A stretch of 64,000 nucleotides of DNA from Nocardia tenerifensis NBRC 101015. Lineage in GTDB: Bacteria; Actinomycetota; Actinomycetes; Mycobacteriales; Mycobacteriaceae. Under the pieces are notes generated by a model, which worked only from the letters and a program-made list of their open reading frames with translations, searched no databases and was not told the origin of the DNA. The position numbers and the translations under genes were made by a program. The stretch covers positions 1 through 64,000 of the forward strand of contig NZ_BAGH01000300.1 of the NCBI RefSeq assembly GCF_000308715.1. Direction: 5' to 3'. This document shows, in pieces, positions 34,933-43,873 of the stretch (position 1 is the stretch's first letter; each line of letters begins with the position of its first letter).

Positions 34933-35718
34933 TCAGATGATCTTCTGACCGACGAGGTACTGGGCGATCTTGGTGCCGCCGTCGCCTTCGTCCGCGATCT
35001 TCTCGCCCGCGGTGCGCGGCGGCTTCGGGGTGGCCGCGGTGACGGTGGTGCCCGCGTTCGCGACACCGACGGTCGAGGCGTCGACGCCCAGATCGGCCAG
35101 CGTGAAGGTCTGCACTTCCTTCTTCTTCGCGGCCATGATGCCCTTGAAGGACGGGAAGCGCGGCTCGTTGATCTTCTCGGTCACGCTGACGATGGCGGGG
35201 AGGGTGGCCTCCAGCTTGAAAACGCCATCGTCGGTCTCGCGCTCGCCGGTGACCTTGTCGCCGTCGATGGTGAGCTTGCGCAGGTGGGTCAGCTGCGGCA
35301 GACCCAGGTACTCGGCGATGATGGCCGGCACGGCACCCGCGCGACCGTCGGTCGCCTCGTTGCCCGCGATGACCAGCTCGACGCCCTCCACCTGGCCGAG
35401 CGCGCTCGCCAGCACCCACGCGGTCTGCACGGCGTCGGAGCCGTGGATCGCGGGGTCGTTGATGTGGATGGCCTTGTCGGCGCCCATGGACAGCGCCTTG
35501 CGGATGGCCTCGGTGGCCCGGTCGGGACCGGCGGCCAGCACGGTGACCTCGCCGCCCTGCGCCTCCTTGATCAGCAGCGCTTCCTCGACGGCGCGCTCGT
35601 TGATCTCGTCGAGGACGGCGTCGGCCGCTTCGCGATCGAGGGTGTAGTCACCGTCGGTCAGCTTGCGCTCGGACCAGGTGTCGGGAACCTGCTTGATGAG
35701 TACGACGATGTTCGGCAT
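34933..35718 (-). CDS. etfB: Electron transfer flavoprotein beta subunit
   Basis: 261 residues. EtfB forms the heterodimer with EtfA and binds AMP; the signature region VLASALGQVEGVELVIAGNEATDGRAGAVPAIIAEYLGLPQLTHL is clear, as is the N-terminus MPNIVVLIKQVPDTWSERKL. It is the first gene of the operon, with a 108-base gap before etfA. ATG 35718 is preceded by AGGAGGT. Equivalent to FixA, Rv3029c. A 22-bp palindrome about 100 bases upstream is a likely operator. Confidence 0.96.
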   Translation of the reverse strand: MPNIVVLIKQVPDTWSERKLTDGDYTLDREAADAVLDEINERAVEEALLIKEAQGGEVTVLAAGPDRATEAIRKALSMGADKAIHINDPAIHGSDAVQTAWVLASALGQVEGVELVIAGNEATDGRAGAVPAIIAEYLGLPQLTHLRKLTIDGDKVTGERETDDGVFKLEATLPAIVSVTEKINEPRFPSFKGIMAAKKKEVQTFTLADLGVDASTVGVANAGTTVTAATPKPPRTAGEKIADEGDGGTKIAQYLVGQKII

Positions 35719-35820
35719 CGGTCTTCGTCGACCTCCTGTTCTGGTTACACGTATGAAGTGGTCGCACGAGCGGCGCCGTACGTCCGTGTGAGTAGCTCAG
35801 GGCGTGACACTACCCTACGT

Positions 35821-35842
35821 TAAGTTACCCGTGGGTAACTTA
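35821..35842. promoter_or_regulatory. 22-bp palindrome upstream of etfBA
   Basis: TAAGTTACCC (35821-35830), spacer GT, GGGTAACTTA (35833-35842): perfect 10-bp arms. It is in the 282-bp divergent region, about 103 bp before etfB and 158 bp before the methyltransferase gene. Size and symmetry fit a TetR-family operator. No TetR gene is adjacent. Confidence 0.55.
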
Positions 35843-36000
35843 TCCGCTTCTCTCTCACAACGCCAGACCCGGCGATATCGTGCCGGGTCGGAGGCCGCCC
35901 CGGCGACCCGCGCCGCGCGGCGCATCGTGACTGGGTAGAGCCGTCCCGGTGACCGGGTGCGGGTATTCCGCGAACACTCGGTACCAGTAACGTCGGAACG

Positions 36001-36819
36001 ATGAGCGAGGCTGTGATCCCTGCCGCACTGCACGACCCGACGGGCATGACCGGCGCCCCCGAGACGACCGTCGAGGCCGTCGAACCGCTGCCGTTGACCG
36101 GCGAGCGCACCGTCCCCGGCATCGCCGAGGAGAACTATTGGTTCCGCAGGCACGAGATCGCCTACGCCCGCCTGCTCGACCGCTGCGCCGGAAAAACCGT
36201 GCTGGAGGCCGGATCCGGCGAGGGCTACGGCGCGGACATGATCGCCTCGGTGGCAGGCAAGGTGACCGGCGTCGACTACGACACCGGCGCGGTCGAGCAC
36301 GTGCGCGCGCGGTACCCGCGCGTGGAGATGATCCAGGGCAATCTCGCCGCCCTGCCGCTCGACGACGCCTCGGTCGACGTCGTCGTGAATTTTCAAGTCA
36401 TCGAACATCTTTGGGACCAAGCTCAGTTCCTCCGGGAGTGCCTGCGGGTACTGCGGCCCGGCGGCGAGCTGCTGATCAGCACGCCGAACCGCATCACCTT
36501 CTCGCCGGGTCGCGATACCCCGCTCAACCCGTTCCACACCCGCGAGTTGAACGCCGCCGAGCTGACCGAGCTGCTGGTCGAGGCAGGCTTCGAGGTCGAG
36601 CGAATGATCGGCGTGCACCACGGCCCCGGCCTGAAAGCGTTGGACGCCAAGCACGGTGGGTCGTTCATCGACGCGCAGATCGAGCGCGCGCTGGCCGGCG
36701 AGCCGTGGCCCGCCGAGCTCACCGCCGACGTCGCGGCCGTCACCATCGACGACTTCGTGCTGATCGCCGAGGACATCGACGCGAGCCTCGACCTGGTCGC
36801 CATCGCGGTGAAGCCTTGA
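36001..36819 (+). CDS. SAM-dependent methyltransferase (Rv3030 equivalent)
   Basis: 272 residues. The class I Rossmann methyltransferase core is seen: motif I VLEAGSGEGYGADMI, VTGVDYDTGAVEHV, DVVVNFQVIEHLWDQ, and LRPGGELLISTPN. It is the first gene of a three-gene operon in the order of M. tuberculosis Rv3030-Rv3032, implicated in the synthesis of 6-O-methylglucose lipopolysaccharide, a cytoplasmic polysaccharide that modulates fatty acid synthase. It presumably methylates glucose units or an oligosaccharide precursor. Its TGA overlaps the TTG start of the next gene (TTGA at 36816). Confidence 0.88.
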   Translation: MSEAVIPAALHDPTGMTGAPETTVEAVEPLPLTGERTVPGIAEENYWFRRHEIAYARLLDRCAGKTVLEAGSGEGYGADMIASVAGKVTGVDYDTGAVEHVRARYPRVEMIQGNLAALPLDDASVDVVVNFQVIEHLWDQAQFLRECLRVLRPGGELLISTPNRITFSPGRDTPLNPFHTRELNAAELTELLVEAGFEVERMIGVHHGPGLKALDAKHGGSFIDAQIERALAGEPWPAELTADVAAVTIDDFVLIAEDIDASLDLVAIAVKP

Positions 36820-38387
36820 GCAGCAACGCTGTTCCCGGCCAGTTCACCCTGGTCCTGCACTCACACCTGCCCTGGCTGGCCCACCACGGCCGCTGGCCGG
36901 TCGGCGAGGAGTGGCTCTACCAATCCTGGGCGGCGTCCTATCTTCCCGTCGCCGAGGTGCTGAGAACCCTTGCCGCCGAAGGGCGTTCACACCTGCTGAG
37001 CCTCGGCATCACACCGGTGCTCGCGGCCCAGCTCGACGATCCGCACTGCCTGTCCGGCATGCACCACTGGCTCGGCAACTGGCAGCTGCGCGCCGACGAG
37101 GCGGCGACGGCGGGCAACGTCGCGCTCGGCCGTCACGAACATCGTTTGGCCACAGCGGCTTTGGCGGATTTCGAGCAGCGCTGGCGGCACGGCGCCGCCC
37201 CGGTCTGGCGCGAGCTCATCGACGCCGACACGATCGAGCTGCTGGGCGGCCCGCTGGCCCACCCGTTTCAGCCGCTGCTGGAGCCGCGACTGCGCCAGTT
37301 CCAGCTCGCCGAGGGCCTGGGCGACGCGCGGCACCGCTGGGGCCACACACCCACCGGCATCTGGGCTCCCGAGTGCGGCTACACGCCGGGCATGGAGGTC
37401 GGCTACGACGCCGCCGGTGTGACCCATTTCATGGTCGACGGACCCGCGCTGCGCGGCGATACGACCCTGGGGCGGCCGGTCCGCGACGCCGAGGTGATCG
37501 CGTTCGGGCGCGACCTCCAGGTGAGCTACCGGGTGTGGTCGCCGAAGTCCGGTTATCCGGGACAGAGCGCTTACCGTGACTTTCATCACTATGACCACGC
37601 GACCGGCCTCAAACCGTCGCGGGTCACCGGCAAGACCGTGGCGGGTCCGGACAAGGCCCCCTACGACCCGGAGCTCGCGGCCGCGGCGATCGTGCGCGAC
37701 GTCGACGACTTCGTTCGCACGGTGCGCGAGCGGCTGATCAGCGAATCCGCGCGGATCGGCCGACCCGCGCTGGTGGTCGCCGCGTTCGACACCGAACTGT
37801 TCGGCCACTGGTGGCACGAGGGTCCGCAGTGGTTGGCCCAGGTGTTGCGGGCGCTGCCGGAGGCGGGCGTCACCGTCGGCACGCTGGCCGACGCGCGGGA
37901 ACGCGGATTCGTCGGCGAGCCGGTGCCGCTGGCGGATTCGTCCTGGGGTTCCGGCAAGGACTGGCGGGTCTGGGCCGGTGATCAGGTGCGCGACCTGGTC
38001 GAACTCAACGACGACATCGTGCGGCTCACCCTCGACACGGTCGACAAGATGCGCGCCACAGAGCCCGCGCTGCGCGACCACGTCGCCGACCAGTTGCTGC
38101 GCGAGGCCATCCTCACCGTGTCGAGCGACTGGGCGTTCATGGTCAGCAAGGACTCCGCGGCAGGCTACGCGCGCGACCGGGCGCATCAGCACGCGCACGC
38201 CGTGCGGGAGATCGCCGCCGCCGTCGGAACGGGTCAACTCGCGAAAGCACAGCAGTTGGCGGCAGGATGGGGGGCGGCTGACGGACTCTTCCCCGGTGTG
38301 GACGCGCGACGACTCGGGAGCGCCGGGTCCGGAGGCTTCGCCGCGGCCGTCGAGCACGCCGCGTCCAGCGCAGAAGGACATGCATGA
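36816..38387 (+). CDS. GH57 family glucan-branching-type enzyme (Rv3031 equivalent)
   Basis: 523 residues from TTG 36816; no ATG or GTG fits nearby, and the start sits in the overlap with the previous stop. GH57 markers: N-terminal HSHLPW (15-20), the catalytic nucleophile E186 in GIWAPECGYTPGME, and the acid/base aspartate in AAFDTELFGHWWHEGP, followed by the C-terminal helical domain (GSGKDWRVWAGDQV, TVSSDWAFMVSKDSAAGYARDR). GH57 members transfer or branch alpha-1,4-glucans; Rv3031 is assigned to methylglucose lipopolysaccharide synthesis. It overlaps the next gene by four bases. Confidence 0.9.
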   Translation: MSSNAVPGQFTLVLHSHLPWLAHHGRWPVGEEWLYQSWAASYLPVAEVLRTLAAEGRSHLLSLGITPVLAAQLDDPHCLSGMHHWLGNWQLRADEAATAGNVALGRHEHRLATAALADFEQRWRHGAAPVWRELIDADTIELLGGPLAHPFQPLLEPRLRQFQLAEGLGDARHRWGHTPTGIWAPECGYTPGMEVGYDAAGVTHFMVDGPALRGDTTLGRPVRDAEVIAFGRDLQVSYRVWSPKSGYPGQSAYRDFHHYDHATGLKPSRVTGKTVAGPDKAPYDPELAAAAIVRDVDDFVRTVRERLISESARIGRPALVVAAFDTELFGHWWHEGPQWLAQVLRALPEAGVTVGTLADARERGFVGEPVPLADSSWGSGKDWRVWAGDQVRDLVELNDDIVRLTLDTVDKMRATEPALRDHVADQLLREAILTVSSDWAFMVSKDSAAGYARDRAHQHAHAVREIAAAVGTGQLAKAQQLAAGWGAADGLFPGVDARRLGSAGSGGFAAAVEHAASSAEGHA

Positions 38388-39637
38388 AGATCTTGATGGT
38401 GTCGTGGGAGTACCCGCCGGTCGTGGTCGGCGGGCTGGGCAGGCACGTGCATCACCTGGCGACCGAACTGGCGGCCGCGGGCCACGAGGTGGTCGTGCTC
38501 GCCCGCCGCCCCTCCGGCACCGACTCCTCGACCCACCCCACCCACTCCTTCATCGCCGAGGGCGTGCTGGTGGTCGCGGTCGCGGAGGACCCGCCAGTCT
38601 TCGACTTCGGCGAGGACATGCTGGCCTGGACGCTGGCCATGGGGCACGCGATGGTGCGCGCGGGCATCGCGCTGGGCAAGCCGGGCATCGGCGACGGCTG
38701 GGCGCCCGACGTGGTGCACGCGCACGACTGGCTGGTCGCCCACCCCGGCATCGCGCTGGCCGAGTACTACGACGTGCCGCTGGTCTCGACCATCCACGCC
38801 ACCGAGGCGGGGCGGCACAGCGGCTGGGTCGCGGGCAAGGTGAACCGGCAGGTGCACTCCGTCGAGTGGTGGCTCGCCAACGAATCCGACGCGCTGATCA
38901 CCTGCTCGTCCTCGATGCAGGACGAGGTGGAGCGGCTCTACGGCCCGGAGCGCGTGCCGATGACGGTGATCCGCAACGGAATCGACGTGGGCGCGTGGAC
39001 CTTTCGGCCGCGTGCCCCGCGCACGGGCCCGCCGCGGCTGCTCTATGTCGGCCGGCTCGAATACGAGAAGGGCGTGCAGGACGCGATCGCCGCGCTGCCG
39101 CGCATCCGTCGCGCGCACCCCGGCACGACGCTCACCATCGCCGGCGTCGGCACCCAGTTCGAGTGGCTGCGGGAGCGCGCCCGCGTGCACCGGGTCGCCC
39201 GCGCGGTGAACTTCGCCGGTCAGCTCGACCACTCCGAGCTCCTCGGCTGGCTGCACGGGGCCGACGCCATCGTGCTGCCGAGCCGCTACGAGCCCTTCGG
39301 CATCGTCGCGCTGGAGGCCGCGGCCGCGGGCACGCCGCTGATCACGTCGTCCGCGGGCGGGCTCGGCGAGGCGGTCATCGACGGCGTCACCGGCGCGTCG
39401 TTCGCCCCCGCCGACGTCGACGGCCTGGTCGAGGCGGCCCGCGCCACCCTCGACGACCCCGCCGCCGCCCAGGACCGGGCCTACGCCGCCCGGGAACGCC
39501 TGACCGCCGATTTCGCGTGGGACGTGGTGGCCGCGGAGACCGCGCAGGTCTATCAGTCCGCCAAGCGTCGCGTGCGCAACCCGCTCGGGCGTCCGACGAT
39601 CGTCGAGCGTCCGCTTCCCGAGCGCGACCCGAAGTAG
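38384..39637 (+). CDS. GT4 glucosyltransferase (Rv3032 equivalent)
   Basis: 417 residues. It is a retaining GT-B enzyme: the N-terminal MVSWEYPPVVVGGLGRHVHHLA with the GGLG loop that binds the sugar nucleotide, HAHDWLVAHPG, then LLYVGRLEYEKGVQDAI, and the GT4 motif E-x7-E (SRYEPFGIVALEAAAAGTPLI). Rv3032 elongates alpha-1,4-glucan in the methylglucose lipopolysaccharide and glycogen pathways with (U/A)DP-glucose. It is the last gene of the operon and overlaps the GH57 stop (ATGA). Confidence 0.93.
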   Translation: MKILMVSWEYPPVVVGGLGRHVHHLATELAAAGHEVVVLARRPSGTDSSTHPTHSFIAEGVLVVAVAEDPPVFDFGEDMLAWTLAMGHAMVRAGIALGKPGIGDGWAPDVVHAHDWLVAHPGIALAEYYDVPLVSTIHATEAGRHSGWVAGKVNRQVHSVEWWLANESDALITCSSSMQDEVERLYGPERVPMTVIRNGIDVGAWTFRPRAPRTGPPRLLYVGRLEYEKGVQDAIAALPRIRRAHPGTTLTIAGVGTQFEWLRERARVHRVARAVNFAGQLDHSELLGWLHGADAIVLPSRYEPFGIVALEAAAAGTPLITSSAGGLGEAVIDGVTGASFAPADVDGLVEAARATLDDPAAAQDRAYAARERLTADFAWDVVAAETAQVYQSAKRRVRNPLGRPTIVERPLPERDPK

Positions 39638-39683
39638 GCCGACTCGCCGCCGCGCGTGAAACCGTATCCAGCGCAACGGTTTA

Positions 39684-39708
39684 CACCGACTGGTCGGAAC
39701 CGTCGGTG
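39684..39708. terminator. Hairpin between convergent GT4 and PQQ genes
   Basis: CACCGAC (39684-39690) and GTCGGTG (39702-39708) form a 7-bp stem with an 11-base loop. A smaller hairpin (AAACCG/CGGTTT, 39659-39682) precedes it. Moderate evidence only. Confidence 0.4.
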
Positions 39709-39725
39709 CGCACGACCGCCCGCGG

Positions 39726-41039
39726 TCAGCGCTCAGGCTTGAACACGAACAGCTCGCCGATGCGCGTGGCGACGATGACCTCGCCCTTGGGCCCGATCGA
39801 GGTGCCGGTGGTGCTGCCCTGTGCCTGGGGCAGGACGTCGGAGTCGATGGTGGAGCCGGTCTTGGTGTCGAAGGTGATGAGGTTGAGGCCCTCGCCGATC
39901 GCCGCCGCGGTGTAGCCGGTGCCGCCCGCGGTCTGCACGGGCGTGCCACGCAGGTCGAGATCCTTACGCTCCCAAGCGATCTCGGGCGCGTCGCCCCGGT
40001 CGCGCAGGGCGAGCAGGTAGCCCTCGTCGCCGGACGGGATGATCAGGCCGTCGCCGGACACCGAGATGCCCCCGCGCGGAGCCCAATCCAGCGGCTGCAC
40101 CCACTTGGTGCGTCCGTCGGCGGCGTCGACGGCGATCAACCGCTTGCTGTTGTCGCCGACGTAGACGGTCTTGCCGTCGGCGGACAGGGTCGGGCTGGTG
40201 GCGCTGCCGCCGGACAGCAGGTCGGCGCTCCACTCCTGCTGAATCTTGTTGTCCGCGTAGCGCAGAGCCACCAAGGCGGCGGTCGGCTTGCCCGGCTGCC
40301 AGACCGTGACGAAGAAGCGTCCGGTGTCCGCGTCGACGGCCGAGATGTTGGCGACCGGGCACTGCGGCTCACCCACCCGGCACTCGTCGAGGCCCTGGCC
40401 GGCGGCGGGCCAGTCCAGGCTCGGATGGTCCAGGAAGTCCGGCTGGCCGAGCAGCTGCACCGTGGAGACGACGCGCTGGCCGGTCTGCCGGGAGAGCACG
40501 TCGACCTGGCCGGTTTGGGTGACGGTCAACAGGTTTCCGTCGCCGGTGAACTGGGTGGAGATCGGGGTGCCCGCCACCGGCGTGCGCCAGCGGGGCTGCC
40601 CGAGGTAGTTGAAGGACATCACCGCGCCGACGTTGTCGTGGTCGTCGCCGATGTAGACATTGGTCATGCCGTCCACCACCGACGGCGTCGCGATCGCGGT
40701 CGGGCCGAGCGCGTTGCAGAAGCGCTTGCGGCCGGTGGCCATCTGGAACGAGTAGATGGTGCAGGTCGGCGTGTTCGTGGTCAGAAACATCTGGCCGTCG
40801 GGGCCGATGGTGACCGGCTCGGCGATCGGGCCGCCGATCGGGCGCGACCAGCTCAGCGCCACCTTCTTCGCGCCGACCACCGGGCTCGTCCCGCCGTTGC
40901 GGCCGTCGTGATACGCGGCGGGCCAGCCCTTGCCGGGGCCGACGGCGATGTCGTCGACGTCGGTGCCGCACCCGGCCACTGCCAGCGCGCCGACCGCGGC
41001 CAGCGACGCGAGGACCCGCACCCGGGACGGTCGCCACAT
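39726..41039 (-). CDS. PQQ-like beta-propeller lipoprotein (Rv3035 equivalent)
   Basis: 437 residues from ATG 41039. A signal peptide (VLASLAAVGALAVAGC) ends in a lipobox cysteine at about residue 21. The remainder is a beta-propeller of repeated WSxP/VDAADGRTKW-like blades (for example SAVDADTGRFFVTVWQPGKP, LIAVDAADGRTKWVQPLDW, NLITFDTKTGSTIDSD). No PQQ-binding or dehydrogenase residues are obvious, so a scaffold or binding role on the cell surface is likely. It is adjacent to the carbohydrate operon in mycobacteria as well. Function unknown. Confidence 0.83.
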   Translation of the reverse strand: MWRPSRVRVLASLAAVGALAVAGCGTDVDDIAVGPGKGWPAAYHDGRNGGTSPVVGAKKVALSWSRPIGGPIAEPVTIGPDGQMFLTTNTPTCTIYSFQMATGRKRFCNALGPTAIATPSVVDGMTNVYIGDDHDNVGAVMSFNYLGQPRWRTPVAGTPISTQFTGDGNLLTVTQTGQVDVLSRQTGQRVVSTVQLLGQPDFLDHPSLDWPAAGQGLDECRVGEPQCPVANISAVDADTGRFFVTVWQPGKPTAALVALRYADNKIQQEWSADLLSGGSATSPTLSADGKTVYVGDNSKRLIAVDAADGRTKWVQPLDWAPRGGISVSGDGLIIPSGDEGYLLALRDRGDAPEIAWERKDLDLRGTPVQTAGGTGYTAAAIGEGLNLITFDTKTGSTIDSDVLPQAQGSTTGTSIGPKGEVIVATRIGELFVFKPER

Positions 41040-41349
41040 GGAACTAGCCAGTACGCCGCTTCGCACCTGCTGCACTCCTGTCGTCGTTTCCGCTCGCACG
41101 AGACTAAAGCGTGCCGACCCACAGCTCGGGAGCGACCCGGTTCGGGTGTAGGCGTGTGGATTCGGGAGCGCCGCCCGCGGCGCCGCAGTCACTGTACGGT
41201 AGGCCGCCGCGCGCGGGCGCGCGTCCCGCCGTTGCGGTTCGCGCGGCCCGTACCCGCGTGCGCGGATCGCGCTCGAACGCGCCCGTTATGCTCTATCCGT
41301 CGCCGCCGCGGTGGCGACGAGCCGTAGGACCACGACAGGAGAACCGTTC
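41040..41349. other. 310-bp divergent intergenic region
   Basis: No gene is supported here. AGGAG at 41337-41341 is the ribosome site of the acetyltransferase gene, and TATGCT (41287-41292) is a possible -10 box for it. The rest is very GC-rich with CG repeats (GCGCGCGGGCGCGCG near 41209). No perfect palindrome longer than 12 bases was seen. Confidence 0.4.
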
Positions 41350-42096
41350 GTGACGAGCATGTGGGGCGCACCGTTGCGCTCGCGCTGGCGGGGGTCGCGC
41401 CGCCGGGATCCGCAGCAGGCGCGCTTTCTGACCATGGCGTCGCTGCGCTGGGTGCTCGCGAACCGCGCGTACACGCCCTGGTACCTGGTGCGTTACTACC
41501 GGCTGCTCAAGTTCCGGCTGGCCAATCCGCACATCGTGCTGCGCGGCATGGTCTTCCTCGGCAAACGGGTGGAGATCCACGCGACCCCCGAGTTCGGCCG
41601 GATGGAGATCGGCCGCTGGGTGCACATCGGCGACGGCAACGCCATCCGCTGCCACGAGGGCTCGCTGCGCATCGGCGACAAGGTGGTGTTCGGCAAGGAC
41701 AACGTCGTCAACACCTACCTCGACATCGAGATCGGCGAGTCGACCCTGGTCGCCGACTGGTGCTACATCTGCGACTTCGACCACAAGATGGACGACATCA
41801 CGCTGCCCATCAAGGATCAGGGCATCGTGAAGAGCCCGGTGCGGATCGGCCCCGACACGTGGATCGCCGCCAAGGTGACGGTGCTGCGCGAGACTCGCGT
41901 CGGGCGCGGCTGCGTGCTGGGCGCGCACGCCGTCGTCAAGGGGGAGATCCCGGACTACAGCATCGCGGTCGGCGCGCCGGCCAAGGTCGTCAAGAATCGC
42001 AAGGCCGCCTGGGAGGCCAGCGCCGAGGAGCGCGCGAAATACCTTGCGGCCCTGGAGGATATCGAGCGTAAGAAGAACGGCGCGAAGACCGCTTAG
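41350..42096 (+). CDS. Hexapeptide-repeat acetyltransferase (Rv3034c equivalent)
   Basis: 248 residues from GTG 41350, with AGGAG 8 bases upstream; ATG 41359 is the next choice. The left-handed beta-helix shows hexapeptide repeats (MEIGRWVHIGDGNAIRC, LRIGDKVVFGKDNVVN, VRIGPDTWIAAKVTVL, VGRGCVLGAHAVVKG) and ends in the acetyltransferase signature IAVGAPAKVVKNR. It O-acylates a sugar using acetyl-CoA or related donors. The M. tuberculosis counterpart has been proposed to acylate methylglucose lipopolysaccharide. Here it is divergent from the PQQ lipoprotein gene. Confidence 0.87.
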   Translation: MTSMWGAPLRSRWRGSRRRDPQQARFLTMASLRWVLANRAYTPWYLVRYYRLLKFRLANPHIVLRGMVFLGKRVEIHATPEFGRMEIGRWVHIGDGNAIRCHEGSLRIGDKVVFGKDNVVNTYLDIEIGESTLVADWCYICDFDHKMDDITLPIKDQGIVKSPVRIGPDTWIAAKVTVLRETRVGRGCVLGAHAVVKGEIPDYSIAVGAPAKVVKNRKAAWEASAEERAKYLAALEDIERKKNGAKTA

Positions 42097-42165
42097 CGCG
42101 GCGTTCCACCCTCCGCCGCCTCGAATCGCGGCGGCTGTCGGGCCGCTTCGGTAGGTTCTGCGGCT

Positions 42166-42711
42166 ATGAATCGCTATGCCGCACTGTTGCGGGGAATCGC
42201 GCCCAGCAATCCGAACATGAGCAACGAGAAGCTGCGCGGCGTGTTCGAGGGGCTCGGCTTCGAGAAGGTCGCCTCGGTGCTCGCCAGCGGCAATATCGTC
42301 TTCCGCAGCGAGGAGACCGACGTCGGCGAGCTGGAGGAGCGGATTCAGCAGGCGCTCAACGCCGAACTCGGCATCGCGGGCGGCACGATCATCCGCAGCC
42401 ACGACGAGTTGCGCGCCCTGCTCGACACCGACCCGTTCCCCGGCCTCACCCACGGCCGCGGGACCTACCTCGTCGCGACCTTCCTCAAGAACCGCACGAC
42501 GAAGCCGCCCAAGCTGCCCGGCCAGCCCGACCCGCTCACCCGGGTCGTCGGCTTCGACAAGGCCTGCGCCGCCTTCCTCGCCGTCATCGACAACAGCGAG
42601 CCCGGCAAGACCCCCGACTTCATGAGCTGGCTCGAGCAGACCTACGGCAAGGACATCACCACCCGCACCTGGCTCACGGTGCAGCGCGTGGTCAAGAAGA
42701 TGGAGGTCTGA
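42166..42711 (+). CDS. DUF1697 family protein
   Basis: 181 residues. The start MNRYAALLRGIAPSNPNMSNEKLRGVFEGLGFEKVASVLASGNIVF (in blocks) and the later TYLVATFLKNRT plus the C-terminal WLEQTYGKDITTRTWLTVQRV are the DUF1697 pattern. Members are small cytoplasmic alpha/beta proteins of unknown function, often found singly in actinobacteria. It does not occur at this place in mycobacteria as far as I know. Its end overlaps the convergent THUMP-like gene by 20 bases, so the two cannot be fully transcribed independently. Confidence 0.88.
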   Translation: MNRYAALLRGIAPSNPNMSNEKLRGVFEGLGFEKVASVLASGNIVFRSEETDVGELEERIQQALNAELGIAGGTIIRSHDELRALLDTDPFPGLTHGRGTYLVATFLKNRTTKPPKLPGQPDPLTRVVGFDKACAAFLAVIDNSEPGKTPDFMSWLEQTYGKDITTRTWLTVQRVVKKMEV

Positions 42712-43870
42712 CGGCGGTGCAGAGGAACGCCGTCGGCGTGCGGCCGATTCGCGTGATCACCAGGGTGAACGGCTGCGTCCCTTGCGGTTTGAGGGTGCGG
42801 CGGAGTTTGTCGGGATCGACGTCGACGCCGCGAACCAGGATCTCCAGCGGCCCGCAGTCGTGGCGGCGGAGCTCGGCGCGCAGGGTCTTCTCGCGGTAGT
42901 CGAGTCGATCCACCACGCGGAAACCGCGGGTTCCCGGCGGGACGGTGTCGCCCGTCAGATAGGCGATACGCGGATCCAATTGCCACAGACCGTGTTTCGC
43001 GGCGTAATGCCGGACCAATCCGGCGCGGACGACCGCGCCGTCGGGATCGATGATCCAGTCACCCGGGGCCCGCTCCGGAATCTCGTCGGGCTCGGCGTCG
43101 GTGAGGGTGAAAGACGTTCCGGCCGAAGATATTACCGACGCGCGACGGGTGACCGCCGGATCGGCCAGACCCGCCGACCACAGGCACGCCTCGCGCACCG
43201 CGCCGTCGAGGGAGACGACCTCGACCTCGCCCGGCCAGTCCAGTCGGTCGAAATCCAGTCCGGGAGCGCACTTCACGGCGATATCGCGGCCGGGGTAGGC
43301 GGCCAGCAGGTCGGGCAGCGGCGGCTGGAGCTTGGCCGGGTCGTGGGTGCGTTTACCGTCCGCACGCCGCGCCGGATCGGCGACGACGACGGTGCCCGTG
43401 CTGACCGACACGAGGGCATCCGCCTTGGCCAGCAATACATTTCGGCGCCCGGCGAGATTGTGCGCGGCCATCGACAGCCGCGCGTCATCCAGGTCGCTGC
43501 CGATGACCGCGGGGCACACCTGGGACAGCTCGGCCAGTTCCGCGCCGATCGAGCACGTCACGTCGTGCACGGCCCGCCCGGCCAACCGGGCGGCCCGCCG
43601 CCGGGCGACCAGCGTCGGGGTCGCCTGCTGCAGGGCGTCGTCGGTGAACAACCAGTTCCCCGCGTCGGCGAGCTTCGCGCCCGCCTTGCGCCGCAGGCGC
43701 ACCGTTTCGACGAGCGCCGCCGCCCGGTCACCGTGTGTGCGCCGCACCCGCTCCAGATCGCGCAGGTGCGTCGCCTGGGTCAGCTCCAGCCGGTCCACCT
43801 CGGTCAGCGCGGCAGCGCCCGCCGGACTGCCGAGGAAGGACACATCCGCCCGGCTGAAGCCGTAGCCCAC
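42692..43870 (-). CDS. THUMP-like class I SAM methyltransferase (Rv3037c equivalent)
   Basis: 392 residues. The centre is a Rossmann methyltransferase (VHDVTCSIGAELAELSQVCPAVIGSDLDDARLSMAAHNL; VVVADPARRADGKR, a DPAR motif that replaces the DPPY of many RNA methyltransferases). The last 70 residues form the THUMP-like domain (FRVVDRLDYREKTLRAELRRHDCGPLEILVRGVDVDPDKLRRTL). Rv3037c is listed with methylglucose lipopolysaccharide genes; an RNA substrate is an alternative because THUMP domains bind RNA. It follows the SAM methyltransferase gene with three bases between. Confidence 0.85.
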   Translation of the reverse strand: MGYGFSRADVSFLGSPAGAAALTEVDRLELTQATHLRDLERVRRTHGDRAAALVETVRLRRKAGAKLADAGNWLFTDDALQQATPTLVARRRAARLAGRAVHDVTCSIGAELAELSQVCPAVIGSDLDDARLSMAAHNLAGRRNVLLAKADALVSVSTGTVVVADPARRADGKRTHDPAKLQPPLPDLLAAYPGRDIAVKCAPGLDFDRLDWPGEVEVVSLDGAVREACLWSAGLADPAVTRRASVISSAGTSFTLTDAEPDEIPERAPGDWIIDPDGAVVRAGLVRHYAAKHGLWQLDPRIAYLTGDTVPPGTRGFRVVDRLDYREKTLRAELRRHDCGPLEILVRGVDVDPDKLRRTLKPQGTQPFTLVITRIGRTPTAFLCTAVRPPSS

Positions 43871-43873
43871 TAC

